From the NCBI GenBank assembly GCA_937924855.1, contig CALEYQ010000049.1:1-42302 (forward strand): DNA of 42,302 nucleotides, read 5' to 3'. The notes under the pieces were generated by a model that did no database searches, had not been told where the DNA came from, and was given only the letters and a program-made list of their open reading frames with translations. Shown here piece by piece: positions 31,086-39,125 of the stretch. A program made the position numbers and the translations under genes. The DNA comes from an uncultured Bacteroidota bacterium. GTDB taxonomy: Bacteria > Bacteroidota > Bacteroidia > JADZBD01. Each line of letters starts with the position of its first letter. Position 1 is the first letter of the stretch.

Positions 31086-31628
31086 TTAAAAAGGTGACAG
31101 GAAATTACTGAAGGATTTTCCTTTCATGTCTTTAGTGGAAAGTGCCGGATGGGAAATGCCCCAGTCAATATTCAAATCGGGATCATTCCAGGCAAGCGTA
31201 CCTTCAGCGGATGGATTGTAAGGGGTAGTGCATTTATATAAAAAAACAGTGTTTTCCTCCAGGGCCAGAAATCCATGGGCAAATCCGGGGGGTATAAAAA
31301 AGAATTGGGGTTGTTTTGCATCCAGAACTATCTTGAAATGCCGGCCATAGGTTCTGCTATTCTTTCGGATGTCGACTGCTACATCCAGTGCAGATCCATG
31401 TACAACTCTAACTAATTTTCCCTGTTCGTAAGGTGGTTTTTGAAAATGAAGCCCCCGAAGCACTCCCTTGGCAGAAATGGATTCGTTATCCTGAAAAAAA
31501 TGAATGGGTAGTCCTGCATCCAGAAATTGTTTCTCATTGAAAGTTTCCATGAATGCTCCCCTTTCATCCGAGAATATTCTGGGCTGTATGATTACCAGGC
31601 CTTCCGGTCCAACACTTTCGAAATTCAT
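31086..31628 (-). CDS. rfbC: dTDP-4-dehydrorhamnose 3,5-epimerase
   Basis: A 180-residue cupin-fold epimerase in the dTDP-L-rhamnose pathway. Landmarks are IIQPRIFSDERGAFMETFN at the start, GVLRGLHFQ with the catalytic base His61, LVRVVHGSALDVAVDIRK, FFIPPGFAHGFLALE and YKCTTPYNPSAEGTLAWNDP with the catalytic Tyr131. The length is normal. The rfbA, rfbB and rfbD genes are not in this window, so the rest of the pathway must be elsewhere. The ATG overlaps the Wzc stop as ATGA, and the WecA-type gene follows after 4 nt. Rhamnose or a 6-deoxy sugar is therefore a likely component of the exported polysaccharide. Confidence 0.94.
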   Translation of the reverse strand: MNFESVGPEGLVIIQPRIFSDERGAFMETFNEKQFLDAGLPIHFFQDNESISAKGVLRGLHFQKPPYEQGKLVRVVHGSALDVAVDIRKNSRTYGRHFKIVLDAKQPQFFFIPPGFAHGFLALEENTVFLYKCTTPYNPSAEGTLAWNDPDLNIDWGISHPALSTKDMKGKSFSNFLSPF

Positions 31629-34063
31629 TTTTTAAATAGGTTGAAAAAGGATTTTTTCTTTTTATGACTGTTCTTGTCTTCGTAATACCCGTAGCCGTAT
31701 CCGTAGCCATAGCCATATCCATACCCGTAGTTGTATCCATAGGATTTACGTTGAATATCTACCCCATTAAGAATGATGCTAATATTCCGAATTTGATTTT
31801 CATTATATAGCCGATCCACATTCTGAATAAAATTCCTTCGGGAATATTCCGATCTGAGAATATAAATCGGATAATCCGCTTTCTGTATCAGGTGCACTCC
31901 GTCGGTAACCAGTCCAACCGGGGGGTTGTCTATAACGATAAGGTCGTATTCTTTTTTTAGTTCCTCCAGAATGTCATCCATTCGTTTACTGATGATAAGT
32001 TCGCTGGGATTCGGAGGAATTGGACCTGCGGTTATAAAATCAAGATTTTCCAGGGAACTTTTGCGGATACAATCCTTTATTCCGGTTTTTCCAATCAGGA
32101 TTGTGCTCATACCCAAATGGTTTTCCACCCCAAAACCAAAATGAATTTTCGGCTTACGCATATCTGCATCCAGTACAATTACTTTCTTTCCCGAATAGGC
32201 GATGATCCCCGCCAGATTAATGGCTACAAAGGTTTTTCCTTCTCCTGAAATGGTGGATGTTACAGCCAGAAGCTTTGGGCCCGGAGTATTTGAAATAAAC
32301 TGGAGGTTTGTCCGGATAGAACGAAAAGCCTCAGCCATCAACGATTTCGGGTTCTTGTCAACAAGTAACTGAGAAACCGGAATTTCTTCTTTGTATTTAG
32401 GTACAATTCCTAAAATGGAAATTGAGGCATTGGTCTGCTTCACCACTTCATTCAGTGAGGTGATTTTATCATGAAGTAAATACCGGATAAGAACCAGGGC
32501 CAGTGAAATTAAAATGGCGAGAAAAACCGAGGAAAGGTAAACAATTCGTTTTTTTGGATAAATGGGTGTGGTTGGGATCTGCGAAATTTCCAGAATATTA
32601 TGTGTAGATACATTCCCCGCCTGTGAAATTTCATATTCTGTCCGCTTTTCAAGTAATAAAGTATAAAACTTTTCATTTACGGTAAAAAACCGCTGCAGGC
32701 GCTGAAACTCGACTTCATTGGTGGGTATCTGGGTTAATGCCCCGGTTAGTTCCCTCAATTTTGAATCCAAGGCTTTCCTGCGGGCATTTATTTTTTCCCG
32801 AATACTTTCCAGGCTTTCAAGAATCATTTTCTTCTGAAATACAATCTGGTCGTCGAGCTTTTTTACATTATCGCTTTTTAAAGTAACATCCACCAGAAGT
32901 TGATCTCTTTTCTTTAAAAGAACGGCAAGATCGTCCATTTGCTTGGTAATGATAGGACCGTAGTCACTCCCGGAAAGCATGGGAATCAGACTGTAGGCAT
33001 CTGCTTCCTTATTTTTCTGAAGTGTGCTTTCGATTTCTTTGTAAACACTGGCCTGCAAATTCAGGGTTAACAATTCTGTCTCAATATTGTTGATTCTACC
33101 AATGCTCAGGTCGGCCATTTTTTCGCTGCCGGCCATCTGGTTTCCTTTTTTGAAACTTACAATAGATGATTCCGACAATCTCAAATCCTCCTCAACCTTT
33201 TTTATCTGGGTGTCGATAAAAGCCAGGATCTTTTTTGATGATTCACCCTTTTTCTCCTTGTCGAAATCCAGATACTCAAGAGCAATGGAATTTACAATGT
33301 CGCGGGCCTTAATAGGATTGTTTTCCTTGCAGGAAACATTGATTGTTTTGGCAGCGTCATTTAGTAATGTTACGCTCAGCATGTCTGAATGCCGATCAAT
33401 AACATCTTCGTCCCGGTACAAAACGAAGAAATGAGCGTTTTTCTTTACGACTTCATTTTCGTTCTGGATTTTTTCAAAGGAGAGCAATGATATCTCCAGA
33501 TTAAAACCTGCAAAATCAAATTGCTCACCCACCAGGAAAGAGGCAGATTCCTGATCCTCCAGGGTAATCTCCCCCTCCTTTTCATTTTTGAAATCCACAT
33601 AAAACTTTTTGCCGAAGGCAGGTTCGGAAAGGGTATCAAATTTTACCTCGTATCCGGACGACCGGTAATGTTCATTCTCAAGAAAAGTGCCCTCGGCAAA
33701 ATAGCCAACGCGTAAAGGTAACTTAAGCAGGGCTCTCCTTAAAAATTCCCGCGACCTTAAAAATTCAATGGCTTCCGATACATAATCCTGCGACTCAAAA
33801 GAATTGTCGACACTCAAAATCCGGTTTGCGGAATTTCCCTGCTGAATCTGAATTACCGAATTCGCCTCAAAGGTTTGTGGGGTGTAACGCAGGATAAGAA
33901 AGGCTCCGGCACCACAAAGGATAAAGAATCCGATAATCCATAAAATCGACTTTGCCAGCAGGTAAATGAACAATCCGAACTCAAATTCCTTGCTGAAATT
34001 TGATAATCGTTCCTTGTAGCGGTCAAGGTTTTCGGTGCCCGAATCCAGGTTTTGATTAAGCAT
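31625..34063 (-). CDS. Wzc-type polysaccharide co-polymerase and tyrosine autokinase
   Basis: An 812-residue inner-membrane protein that controls chain length and export. Two membrane helices (about 36-57 and 510-530) flank a long periplasmic coiled-coil Wzz region. The cytoplasmic BY-kinase domain (from about 580) has Walker A TISGEGKTFVA, Walker A' VIVLDADMRKP and Walker B LIVIDNPPVG. The C-terminus holds 11 tyrosines in a 20-residue Tyr/Gly block (775-794), the usual autophosphorylation cluster, then a Lys-rich end. It follows the Wza-type gene by 17 nt and overlaps rfbC as ATGA. The partner phosphatase (Wzb) is not evident, though the ArsC-type fold elsewhere is related. Confidence 0.92.
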   Translation of the reverse strand: MLNQNLDSGTENLDRYKERLSNFSKEFEFGLFIYLLAKSILWIIGFFILCGAGAFLILRYTPQTFEANSVIQIQQGNSANRILSVDNSFESQDYVSEAIEFLRSREFLRRALLKLPLRVGYFAEGTFLENEHYRSSGYEVKFDTLSEPAFGKKFYVDFKNEKEGEITLEDQESASFLVGEQFDFAGFNLEISLLSFEKIQNENEVVKKNAHFFVLYRDEDVIDRHSDMLSVTLLNDAAKTINVSCKENNPIKARDIVNSIALEYLDFDKEKKGESSKKILAFIDTQIKKVEEDLRLSESSIVSFKKGNQMAGSEKMADLSIGRINNIETELLTLNLQASVYKEIESTLQKNKEADAYSLIPMLSGSDYGPIITKQMDDLAVLLKKRDQLLVDVTLKSDNVKKLDDQIVFQKKMILESLESIREKINARRKALDSKLRELTGALTQIPTNEVEFQRLQRFFTVNEKFYTLLLEKRTEYEISQAGNVSTHNILEISQIPTTPIYPKKRIVYLSSVFLAILISLALVLIRYLLHDKITSLNEVVKQTNASISILGIVPKYKEEIPVSQLLVDKNPKSLMAEAFRSIRTNLQFISNTPGPKLLAVTSTISGEGKTFVAINLAGIIAYSGKKVIVLDADMRKPKIHFGFGVENHLGMSTILIGKTGIKDCIRKSSLENLDFITAGPIPPNPSELIISKRMDDILEELKKEYDLIVIDNPPVGLVTDGVHLIQKADYPIYILRSEYSRRNFIQNVDRLYNENQIRNISIILNGVDIQRKSYGYNYGYGYGYGYGYGYGYYEDKNSHKKKKSFFNLFKK
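31682..31741 (-). repeat. Tyr-Gly codon repeat in the Wzc tail
   Basis: A run of alternating Tyr and Gly codons (residues 775-794 of the kinase). Tyr is written both TAT and TAC, and Gly both GGC and GGT/GGA/GGG. The DNA is therefore an imperfect hexamer repeat, and the repetition is stronger at the protein level than in the bases. Confidence 0.8.
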
Positions 34064-34080
34064 TTACGATCTCTGTAATT

Positions 34081-34830
34081 CTACCGTGTAATAATGGTGT
34101 AAACCAGAAAAGCACTGGTGATGAATGTCAGGTAGGGAGTAATTTCCGACAAAAATGTTTTTCCGATCTGCAACCTGGGTTCAACATAAATAATGTCATT
34201 GGCCTGCAGAATCATTTCTCCGGCCTGCATCCCATTAATGGTTGATAAGTCGATAAGGTATACCTCGGGATTTTTAAAATCCCCTCTGATTAACTTAATT
34301 TTTTTTGCTTTTCCGGTCTGATATAACCCTCCCGCCTGAGCAAGAGCCTCAATTACCGTTGTTCTTTCGTTGGAAAGGGGAATAACTTTGGCCGATCCTT
34401 CTCCTCCGGGAAAAACTATTACACGGCGGTTGGTTACCCTCAATAACACAAATGGTTTGTTGTAAAAGGTCCCGTACTTTTCCTCCAGAAACACTTCTGC
34501 TTCCCTTACCGTCATTCCTTTCAGATTCACCATTCCCAGCAGAGGTAATTTGGTGTTTCCATCGAACTCCACGATATAATTAAAGCTCTGGTTTACCCGC
34601 AACGAATTCTCGGTGTTAAAGGCCGTCATGTCAATTAGCCTGAAACCGTCGTTGGTGTAAATCCTGAACTCAAGAATGTCGTTAGGCGCAATTTTATATT
34701 CCAATATGGGATTAGAGGGTGGGGGAGTATACTTGTACCCTTTGGGGGTTTTAAGCATAATGCTGGGTTTCAGCCAATCGCAGGAACTCAGCGTAAGAAC
34801 GATCAATGCCAAAAAAAGAAATCTATACAT
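34081..34830 (-). CDS. Wza-type polysaccharide export lipoprotein
   Basis: A 249-residue outer-membrane lipoprotein. The signal peptide ends in a lipobox LTLSSC, with Cys17 as the acylated residue. The Poly_export domain follows (EYKIAPNDILEFRIYTNDGF), then a SLBB-type segment (GMVNLKGMTVREAEVFLEEKYG) and a second one around IEALAQAGGLYQTGKAKKI. The end has a hydrophobic stretch (YLTFITSAFLVYTIITR), as in Bacteroidota Wza proteins. I chose the ATG at 34830, because an upstream TTG would place ten residues ahead of the signal peptide. With Wzc, encoded 17 nt downstream, it would form the export channel across the envelope. Confidence 0.9.
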   Translation of the reverse strand: MYRFLFLALIVLTLSSCDWLKPSIMLKTPKGYKYTPPPSNPILEYKIAPNDILEFRIYTNDGFRLIDMTAFNTENSLRVNQSFNYIVEFDGNTKLPLLGMVNLKGMTVREAEVFLEEKYGTFYNKPFVLLRVTNRRVIVFPGGEGSAKVIPLSNERTTVIEALAQAGGLYQTGKAKKIKLIRGDFKNPEVYLIDLSTINGMQAGEMILQANDIIYVEPRLQIGKTFLSEITPYLTFITSAFLVYTIITR

Positions 34831-34862
34831 AATTGCCTGAAAATTAATTCCAAACAGCAAAG

Positions 34863-36017
34863 TTAAGAAATTTTGGGGGAAACGAGGGCCCGGTAATGCT
34901 GCTTCATATCAGATGCAAGTCGCTTATAATCAAATTTTTGCATTATTTTTTCGGAAACCCCGTTTGCCTCGGTTCTTCCACTGATTTGATTTAAGATGGC
35001 TGCCGAAAGTTGTTCCGGGTTGCCCGGCGGAACCAGAGTTCCTCCCCCGGGTTCCAAAATATCTTTAACTCCTCCTACCTCGGTAGCCACAACCGGCACA
35101 CCGGATGCCTGGGCTTCAATAAGACTTACCGGTGTTCCTTCGTTATCTGAACAAAGCACCACCAGGTCTGAACCGGCATATACTTCATCCACATTTTTTA
35201 TCCAGGATAAAAAATGTACTTCCGAAAAGCTCAAACCCAATGCGGAAGTGTAAGACTCCAATTCTTTCCTCAATGCTCCGTCCCCCACAATACATGCCAT
35301 GACATTCCCTTCCGACTTTTTAACACAAATGGAAAATGCCTCCAAAAACAATCGGTGGTTCTTTATGGGAACCAGCCTTCCTACTATACTTACGACTTTT
35401 GTTTTTTCCCCGGCCTTTATTTTTTTACGGAACGCTTCTCTTTTTTCCTCCCTTCCTTCCCTGAACTTGTCAAGGTTGAATCCCAGGGGTATGATGGTTA
35501 TTTTTTCCGGTGGACAAATCTTGTGTTTTTCTGATAATTCCACTTTTTGAAGTTGTGAAAGAGCTATTATTGAATCGGTTTTATCCGCCAGATATCGCTC
35601 CAGTGTTTTATAAATTCCGGTTTTGAATTTTCCGAAATATCCGCTGAATACATGCCCGTGAAAGGTGTGAACCTTAACAGGAACCTTTTCATGCAGGGCA
35701 GCCAAACGACCCAGAAAGCCTGCTTTCGAGGCATGGGTGTGGACAATATGTGGCCGGTATTCACGAATGATCTTCCTGATTTTACGATAAGCCATAAAAT
35801 CTTTCCAGGGCTGAATGCTACGGCTCATCTCGGGAATCAACTCATAATTTATTCCAAGGTCGTCGGGTATGTGCAGTGAATCAGCCTCTTTTGTTTCAGC
35901 CACTCCCCCTATCAACCGGGTTTCGAATTCCTCATCCATAAACCGGGTCAATAGACTTACATGATAGGTTGGACCTCCCAGGTTAAAACGATTAATTATT
36001 CTGAGAACACGAATCAT
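34863..36017 (-). CDS. GT4-family glycosyltransferase
   Basis: A 384-residue GT-B glycosyltransferase. The N-terminal LRIINRFNLGGPTYHVSLL carries the glycine-rich acceptor loop; THASKAGFLGRLAAL and VHTFHGHVFSGYFG follow. The donor domain has VVSIVGRLVPIKNH and the C-terminal pattern LCSDNEGTPVSLIEAQASGVPVVAT, in which the EX7E glutamates bind the nucleotide sugar. The start ATG at 36017 overlaps the asnB stop as ATGA. A longer frame beginning at 36065 would place 16 unconserved residues ahead and overlap asnB. It is the only dedicated elongating glycosyltransferase seen in this part of the EPS locus; the sugar donated is unknown. Confidence 0.9.
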   Translation of the reverse strand: MIRVLRIINRFNLGGPTYHVSLLTRFMDEEFETRLIGGVAETKEADSLHIPDDLGINYELIPEMSRSIQPWKDFMAYRKIRKIIREYRPHIVHTHASKAGFLGRLAALHEKVPVKVHTFHGHVFSGYFGKFKTGIYKTLERYLADKTDSIIALSQLQKVELSEKHKICPPEKITIIPLGFNLDKFREGREEKREAFRKKIKAGEKTKVVSIVGRLVPIKNHRLFLEAFSICVKKSEGNVMACIVGDGALRKELESYTSALGLSFSEVHFLSWIKNVDEVYAGSDLVVLCSDNEGTPVSLIEAQASGVPVVATEVGGVKDILEPGGGTLVPPGNPEQLSAAILNQISGRTEANGVSEKIMQKFDYKRLASDMKQHYRALVSPKIS

Positions 36018-37879
36018 TTCCCTATGTTTTTTTTGAACCAGGCCTGAAATACCAAAAACGCCCATGCGCTACCGGGGGCATCACCGGGTTGATAGCTCTG
36101 AATTTTTTCGTGGAGGTATTTTAGTCCTTCCGCCGGAAATAATGCCTGATTTTTTAAAAAGCCCTCATCCGAAATTTCTTCCCTGAACATTTCACCTGGT
36201 TTTCCTTTCATCCATGTTGCAAGCGGCACCTCAAATCCTCTTTTTGGCCTGGATAAGATTTCCGGGGGCAGACGGCTTTCTCCAATTTTCCGTAACAGTA
36301 TTTTTCCCCTGCCGAATTGAATTTTATACCGCGAAGGCAATGAAAAAGCAAAATCTACCAGTCTATGATCCAGAAAAGGAACCCTTACTTCCAGACTGTG
36401 AGCCATGCTGCTTCTGTCGGTTTTCACCAACATGTCATTTTCAAGCACCAGATTCATATCCAGGACAAGGGTTCGGTTAATGCCTTTTCTACCTGAAATT
36501 ATATCTGAAGAAAGGGGCAAGGGTTCGGTGGGAACCATAAAATGCTCACGGAATTTTTCGTCACCCTGCTTTGCCCAATACAAATACCTTTCGTTTTCCG
36601 AAAGCGAAGCTCCGCGAATGAGTTTCCTGATTTTGCGTTTCCGGTTATTCATTTTTCCTGTTCGTCCGCCTTCGGGCGGAAGTATGGAAGAAAGCAGGGG
36701 AGCGAAAAGATGGGGCAGAAAACCAAATCGCCTTAAGTTCCATTCGGCCCGGTGCTTGTGATAACCGCCGAATACTTCGTCAGCGCCGTCTCCGGATAAA
36801 ACAACCTTTGCGTTTTTGGAGGTGTGTTGGGAAAGCACATAAACAGGAAATGCAGAAGAATCGGCAAAGGGCTCATCCATATGCTCCAAAAAGCCGGGCA
36901 AGGCATCTAACAATTCTTTTTCAGTAATGGGAAATACCTCATGCTTGCTGCCGATGTGCTTACTTACTTTGTCTGCCCAATCGCTTTCGTCATGAAATTT
37001 ATCTTCCGGAAAACCAATGGAAAAAGTGGAAATCCCGGGTCTTAATCCGGCCGCTATGGCGCTAATCAGAGAAGAGTCAAGACCCCCGCTCAGAAAACAA
37101 CCGGTAGGAACATCTCCAACAAGTCGCAGATTTATTGCTCCTTCCAGCAAACTTTCGGTTTGTTTAACCGCATCTGAAAAACTCATTATTTCTATTCTTT
37201 CCTTTGCCACCTCATAATAACTGCCGCTTTCAGAATAGCCGTTCCGGTTAAATTGCATCCACGATGATTTCGGGAATTTTTTTACGCCCTCAATGATAGA
37301 GTGCGGGGAAGGGATGTAATGAAAACGGAAATACAAGCCCATTGCTTCCTTGTTAATTTGAGCAGGTAAACCCATGGCAAGCAAGGCACGAAGAGAGCTG
37401 GCGAAGAAAATTTTTTCATCATCCCTGTAATACATCAGGGGCTTAATGCCAAAACGGTCCCTGCCAAGAAGCAGCGTATGCTCCTTATGATTAAAAAAAG
37501 CAAAGGCAAACTCTCCGTTTAAACGGGAAAGTCCGGAATGCCCAAATCTTATGAGCCATTTTAAAAGGACTTCAGTATCGCTTTGGGTCCTGAAAGTTTC
37601 TCCTTTTTCTTCTAGTTCCTTTTTTAATTCCTGATAATTATAGATTTCGCCGTTAAATACGAGCGCATATTCCTGCGATTCGGAAAGGAAGGGCTGATTG
37701 GCTTCGTCGGAAAGGTCAATTATTTTCAGGCGGCAGTGCACGAAACTGATGCCATCCTTTTCATGTATTCCCCGGGCATCGGGACCTCGGGAACTTAAGA
37801 TGTCAAGTGCTTTGGAAATTCCGCTGTTTCCGGAAGTGTTCCTGTTTCCAAAATAAAATGACCCTGCAATTCCGCACAT
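36014..37879 (-). CDS. asnB: Asparagine synthase, glutamine-hydrolysing (AsnB-type)
   Basis: A 621-residue two-domain amidotransferase. The mature N-terminus MCGIAGSFYF exposes the nucleophile Cys2 after Met removal. The glutaminase part includes SSRGPDARG, HCRLKIIDLSDEANQPF and VFNGEIYNYQELKKEL. The synthetase part has the ATP-pyrophosphatase loop FLSGGLDSSLISA, then VLSGDGADEVFGGYHKHR, and VRVPFLDHRLVDFAFSLP further on. AsnB paralogues placed inside EPS clusters often amidate a sugar or peptide substituent and do not supply free asparagine, which may hold here. It begins 3 nt after the secreted protein gene and overlaps the glycosyltransferase start by 4 nt. Confidence 0.92.
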   Translation of the reverse strand: MCGIAGSFYFGNRNTSGNSGISKALDILSSRGPDARGIHEKDGISFVHCRLKIIDLSDEANQPFLSESQEYALVFNGEIYNYQELKKELEEKGETFRTQSDTEVLLKWLIRFGHSGLSRLNGEFAFAFFNHKEHTLLLGRDRFGIKPLMYYRDDEKIFFASSLRALLAMGLPAQINKEAMGLYFRFHYIPSPHSIIEGVKKFPKSSWMQFNRNGYSESGSYYEVAKERIEIMSFSDAVKQTESLLEGAINLRLVGDVPTGCFLSGGLDSSLISAIAAGLRPGISTFSIGFPEDKFHDESDWADKVSKHIGSKHEVFPITEKELLDALPGFLEHMDEPFADSSAFPVYVLSQHTSKNAKVVLSGDGADEVFGGYHKHRAEWNLRRFGFLPHLFAPLLSSILPPEGGRTGKMNNRKRKIRKLIRGASLSENERYLYWAKQGDEKFREHFMVPTEPLPLSSDIISGRKGINRTLVLDMNLVLENDMLVKTDRSSMAHSLEVRVPFLDHRLVDFAFSLPSRYKIQFGRGKILLRKIGESRLPPEILSRPKRGFEVPLATWMKGKPGEMFREEISDEGFLKNQALFPAEGLKYLHEKIQSYQPGDAPGSAWAFLVFQAWFKKNIGK

Positions 37880-37882
37880 GAG

Positions 37883-38599
37883 TTATGGTTTCTGCCGGAA
37901 AAATAACCAATTGCTTTGATATTTGGTCGAGGTTCGAACCAGTCCCAGGGGAATGATTTTGCCTTGCTCATTTCTGTACCAGCCTTCGTCGTAGGATCCC
38001 ATATCTGTATACAGGGCATTGTAAACTCCAAATGAGGGCAGGTCGGCAGAAAACTCGGCCAGTGTCTGTGGCTTCAAGCCTTCAATCACAAGCATATTTC
38101 CTGTTTTGTCGCTGCCAAAGCAACGGCGTTTCAAAAGCAATTTATCCTTAAACCCGGGAACTTTTCCTTTTTTCACAATTTGAATTTGCTGAAAAAAATC
38201 GCATTTGTTTTTTTCAATGACAGAAACAAGGGAGTCGGGGAGGGGAGCTCCTTTTTCAAGCGGGAATAGAGTAGTATATTTTTCACAAATCAGACAAGCT
38301 CCGCCAACGCCATTCGTTTTGCTTTTTGACCCATTGTGGGAACCGTTCTCTGCGATAAATCCATCGGGCTTTCCGTTGTCGAGACGGGTAAAAGCGGCCG
38401 GAATGCAAAGTATAATGTTCTTGTCGGATTGGGAAGGACGCTTCAGCGACAAACCCACCTCCGATTTTCCGGCATAAAATACCCGGTATTCCTGGCCGCC
38501 GGGCAAAGTGATGATTTTTCCGAATTCGGATTTACCCGGTATACCGGGAGACAGACCGGCAAAGGCAGCCAATAAAATAAAAACAGGAAACCTGGTCAT
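37883..38599 (-). CDS. Secreted phosphodiester-glycosidase-like protein
   Basis: A 238-residue exported protein with a signal peptide (about 1-18, MTRFPVFILLAAFAGL). The layout resembles the NAGPA/DUF2233 phosphodiester glycosidase domain: a strand region EYRVFYAGKSEVGL, then NIILCIPAAFTRLDNGKPDGFIAENG, and near the end LKPQTLAEFSADLPSFGVYNALYTDMGSYDEGWYR. In the enzymes this last part usually reads as a DGGGS-type loop; here it is TDMGSYD, so catalysis is uncertain. I chose the ATG at 38599; the frame stays open upstream through a terminator and rplS, but those codons are not protein-like. It is the first gene of the EPS run and could act on envelope glycans. Confidence 0.55.
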   Translation of the reverse strand: MTRFPVFILLAAFAGLSPGIPGKSEFGKIITLPGGQEYRVFYAGKSEVGLSLKRPSQSDKNIILCIPAAFTRLDNGKPDGFIAENGSHNGSKSKTNGVGGACLICEKYTTLFPLEKGAPLPDSLVSVIEKNKCDFFQQIQIVKKGKVPGFKDKLLLKRRCFGSDKTGNMLVIEGLKPQTLAEFSADLPSFGVYNALYTDMGSYDEGWYRNEQGKIIPLGLVRTSTKYQSNWLFFRQKP

Positions 38600-38600
38600 G

Positions 38601-38630
38601 GAAAAAAAAGAACCCCGCTTTTGCGGGGTT
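38601..38630 (-). terminator. Rho-independent terminator after rplS
   Basis: AACCCCGC (38611-38618), a 4-nt loop, and GCGGGGTT (38623-38630) form a perfect 8-bp stem. On the minus strand it is followed by C and eight T (38602-38609 region), a strong U-tract. It lies 6 nt after the rplS stop. The U-tract ends 2 nt before the next gene's ATG. Confidence 0.85.
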
Positions 38631-38636
38631 GTGTTT

Positions 38637-39053
38637 TTATGCGTTTGCAGATACTGTTTCCGGTGCGGCGGATTGGGTTTCCCCGGTTTCTTCCATTGCT
38701 CCTCCGGCGTATTTTCTTTCCTGAATACGCGCTTTCTTTCCGGTAAGTTTCCGGATGTAAAACAACCTGGCGCGACGAACATCACCGCGTTTGGTAACTT
38801 CAATTTTCTCAATGAAGGGAGAGTTGAAGGGGAATATTCTTTCTACACCTACTCCGTTGGAAATTTTTCTAACGGTAAAAGTGCGTGTGGCAGCATGTCC
38901 TTTAATCTGGATCACAACACCAAGAAACTGCTGAATCCTTTCTTTTTCACCTTCCTTAATTTTGTAGTGGACGTTTACAGTGTCTCCGGCCTTAAAATCA
39001 GGAGCAGTAATTTTCTCAAAAGCTTTCTCCTGCACGTATTTAATGATATCCAT
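38637..39053 (-). CDS. rplS: 50S ribosomal protein L19
   Basis: A 138-residue large-subunit protein at the 30S/50S interface. The L19 core is clear: MDIIKYVQEKAFEKITAPDF, GDTVNVHYKIKEGEKERIQQFLGVVI, VERIFPFNSPFIEKIEV and RRARLFYIRKLTGKKARIQE. The C-terminal 18 residues (EETGETQSAAPETVSANA) form an acidic, low-complexity extension beyond the usual 115-120 residues, a common kind of tail in this phylum. It follows trmD after a 72-nt gap that contains its own promoter candidate. A strong terminator lies 6 nt past its stop. Confidence 0.97.
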   Translation of the reverse strand: MDIIKYVQEKAFEKITAPDFKAGDTVNVHYKIKEGEKERIQQFLGVVIQIKGHAATRTFTVRKISNGVGVERIFPFNSPFIEKIEVTKRGDVRRARLFYIRKLTGKKARIQERKYAGGAMEETGETQSAAPETVSANA

Positions 39054-39091
39054 AACCTGGGAATTTTTGTTGTAGTACTTTATTGGGGCTG

Positions 39092-39124
39092 CAAAGATAG
39101 GAAAAACCTGAATAAAAAAACAAA
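39092..39124 (-). promoter_or_regulatory. rplS promoter candidate with both elements
   Basis: On the minus strand TTTG (39121-39124) and TATCTTTG (39092-39099) are separated by 21 nt. These are full matches to the Bacteroidota -33 TTTG and -7 TAnnTTTG. The predicted TSS near 39085 leaves a leader of about 32 nt. The -33 box sits within 2 nt of the trmD stop codon. Confidence 0.6.
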
Positions 39125-39125
39125 T

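Noticed and set aside
34863..36065. Longer version of the glycosyltransferase starting at 36065
   Set aside because: It would overlap asnB by 52 nt with unconserved residues, while the ATG at 36017 gives the same ATGA overlap seen at other junctions of this run.
37883..38812. Longer version of the secreted protein starting at 38812
   Set aside because: The extra 71 codons run through a terminator hairpin and the 3' part of rplS in another frame and are not protein-like; the signal peptide begins exactly at the ATG at 38599.
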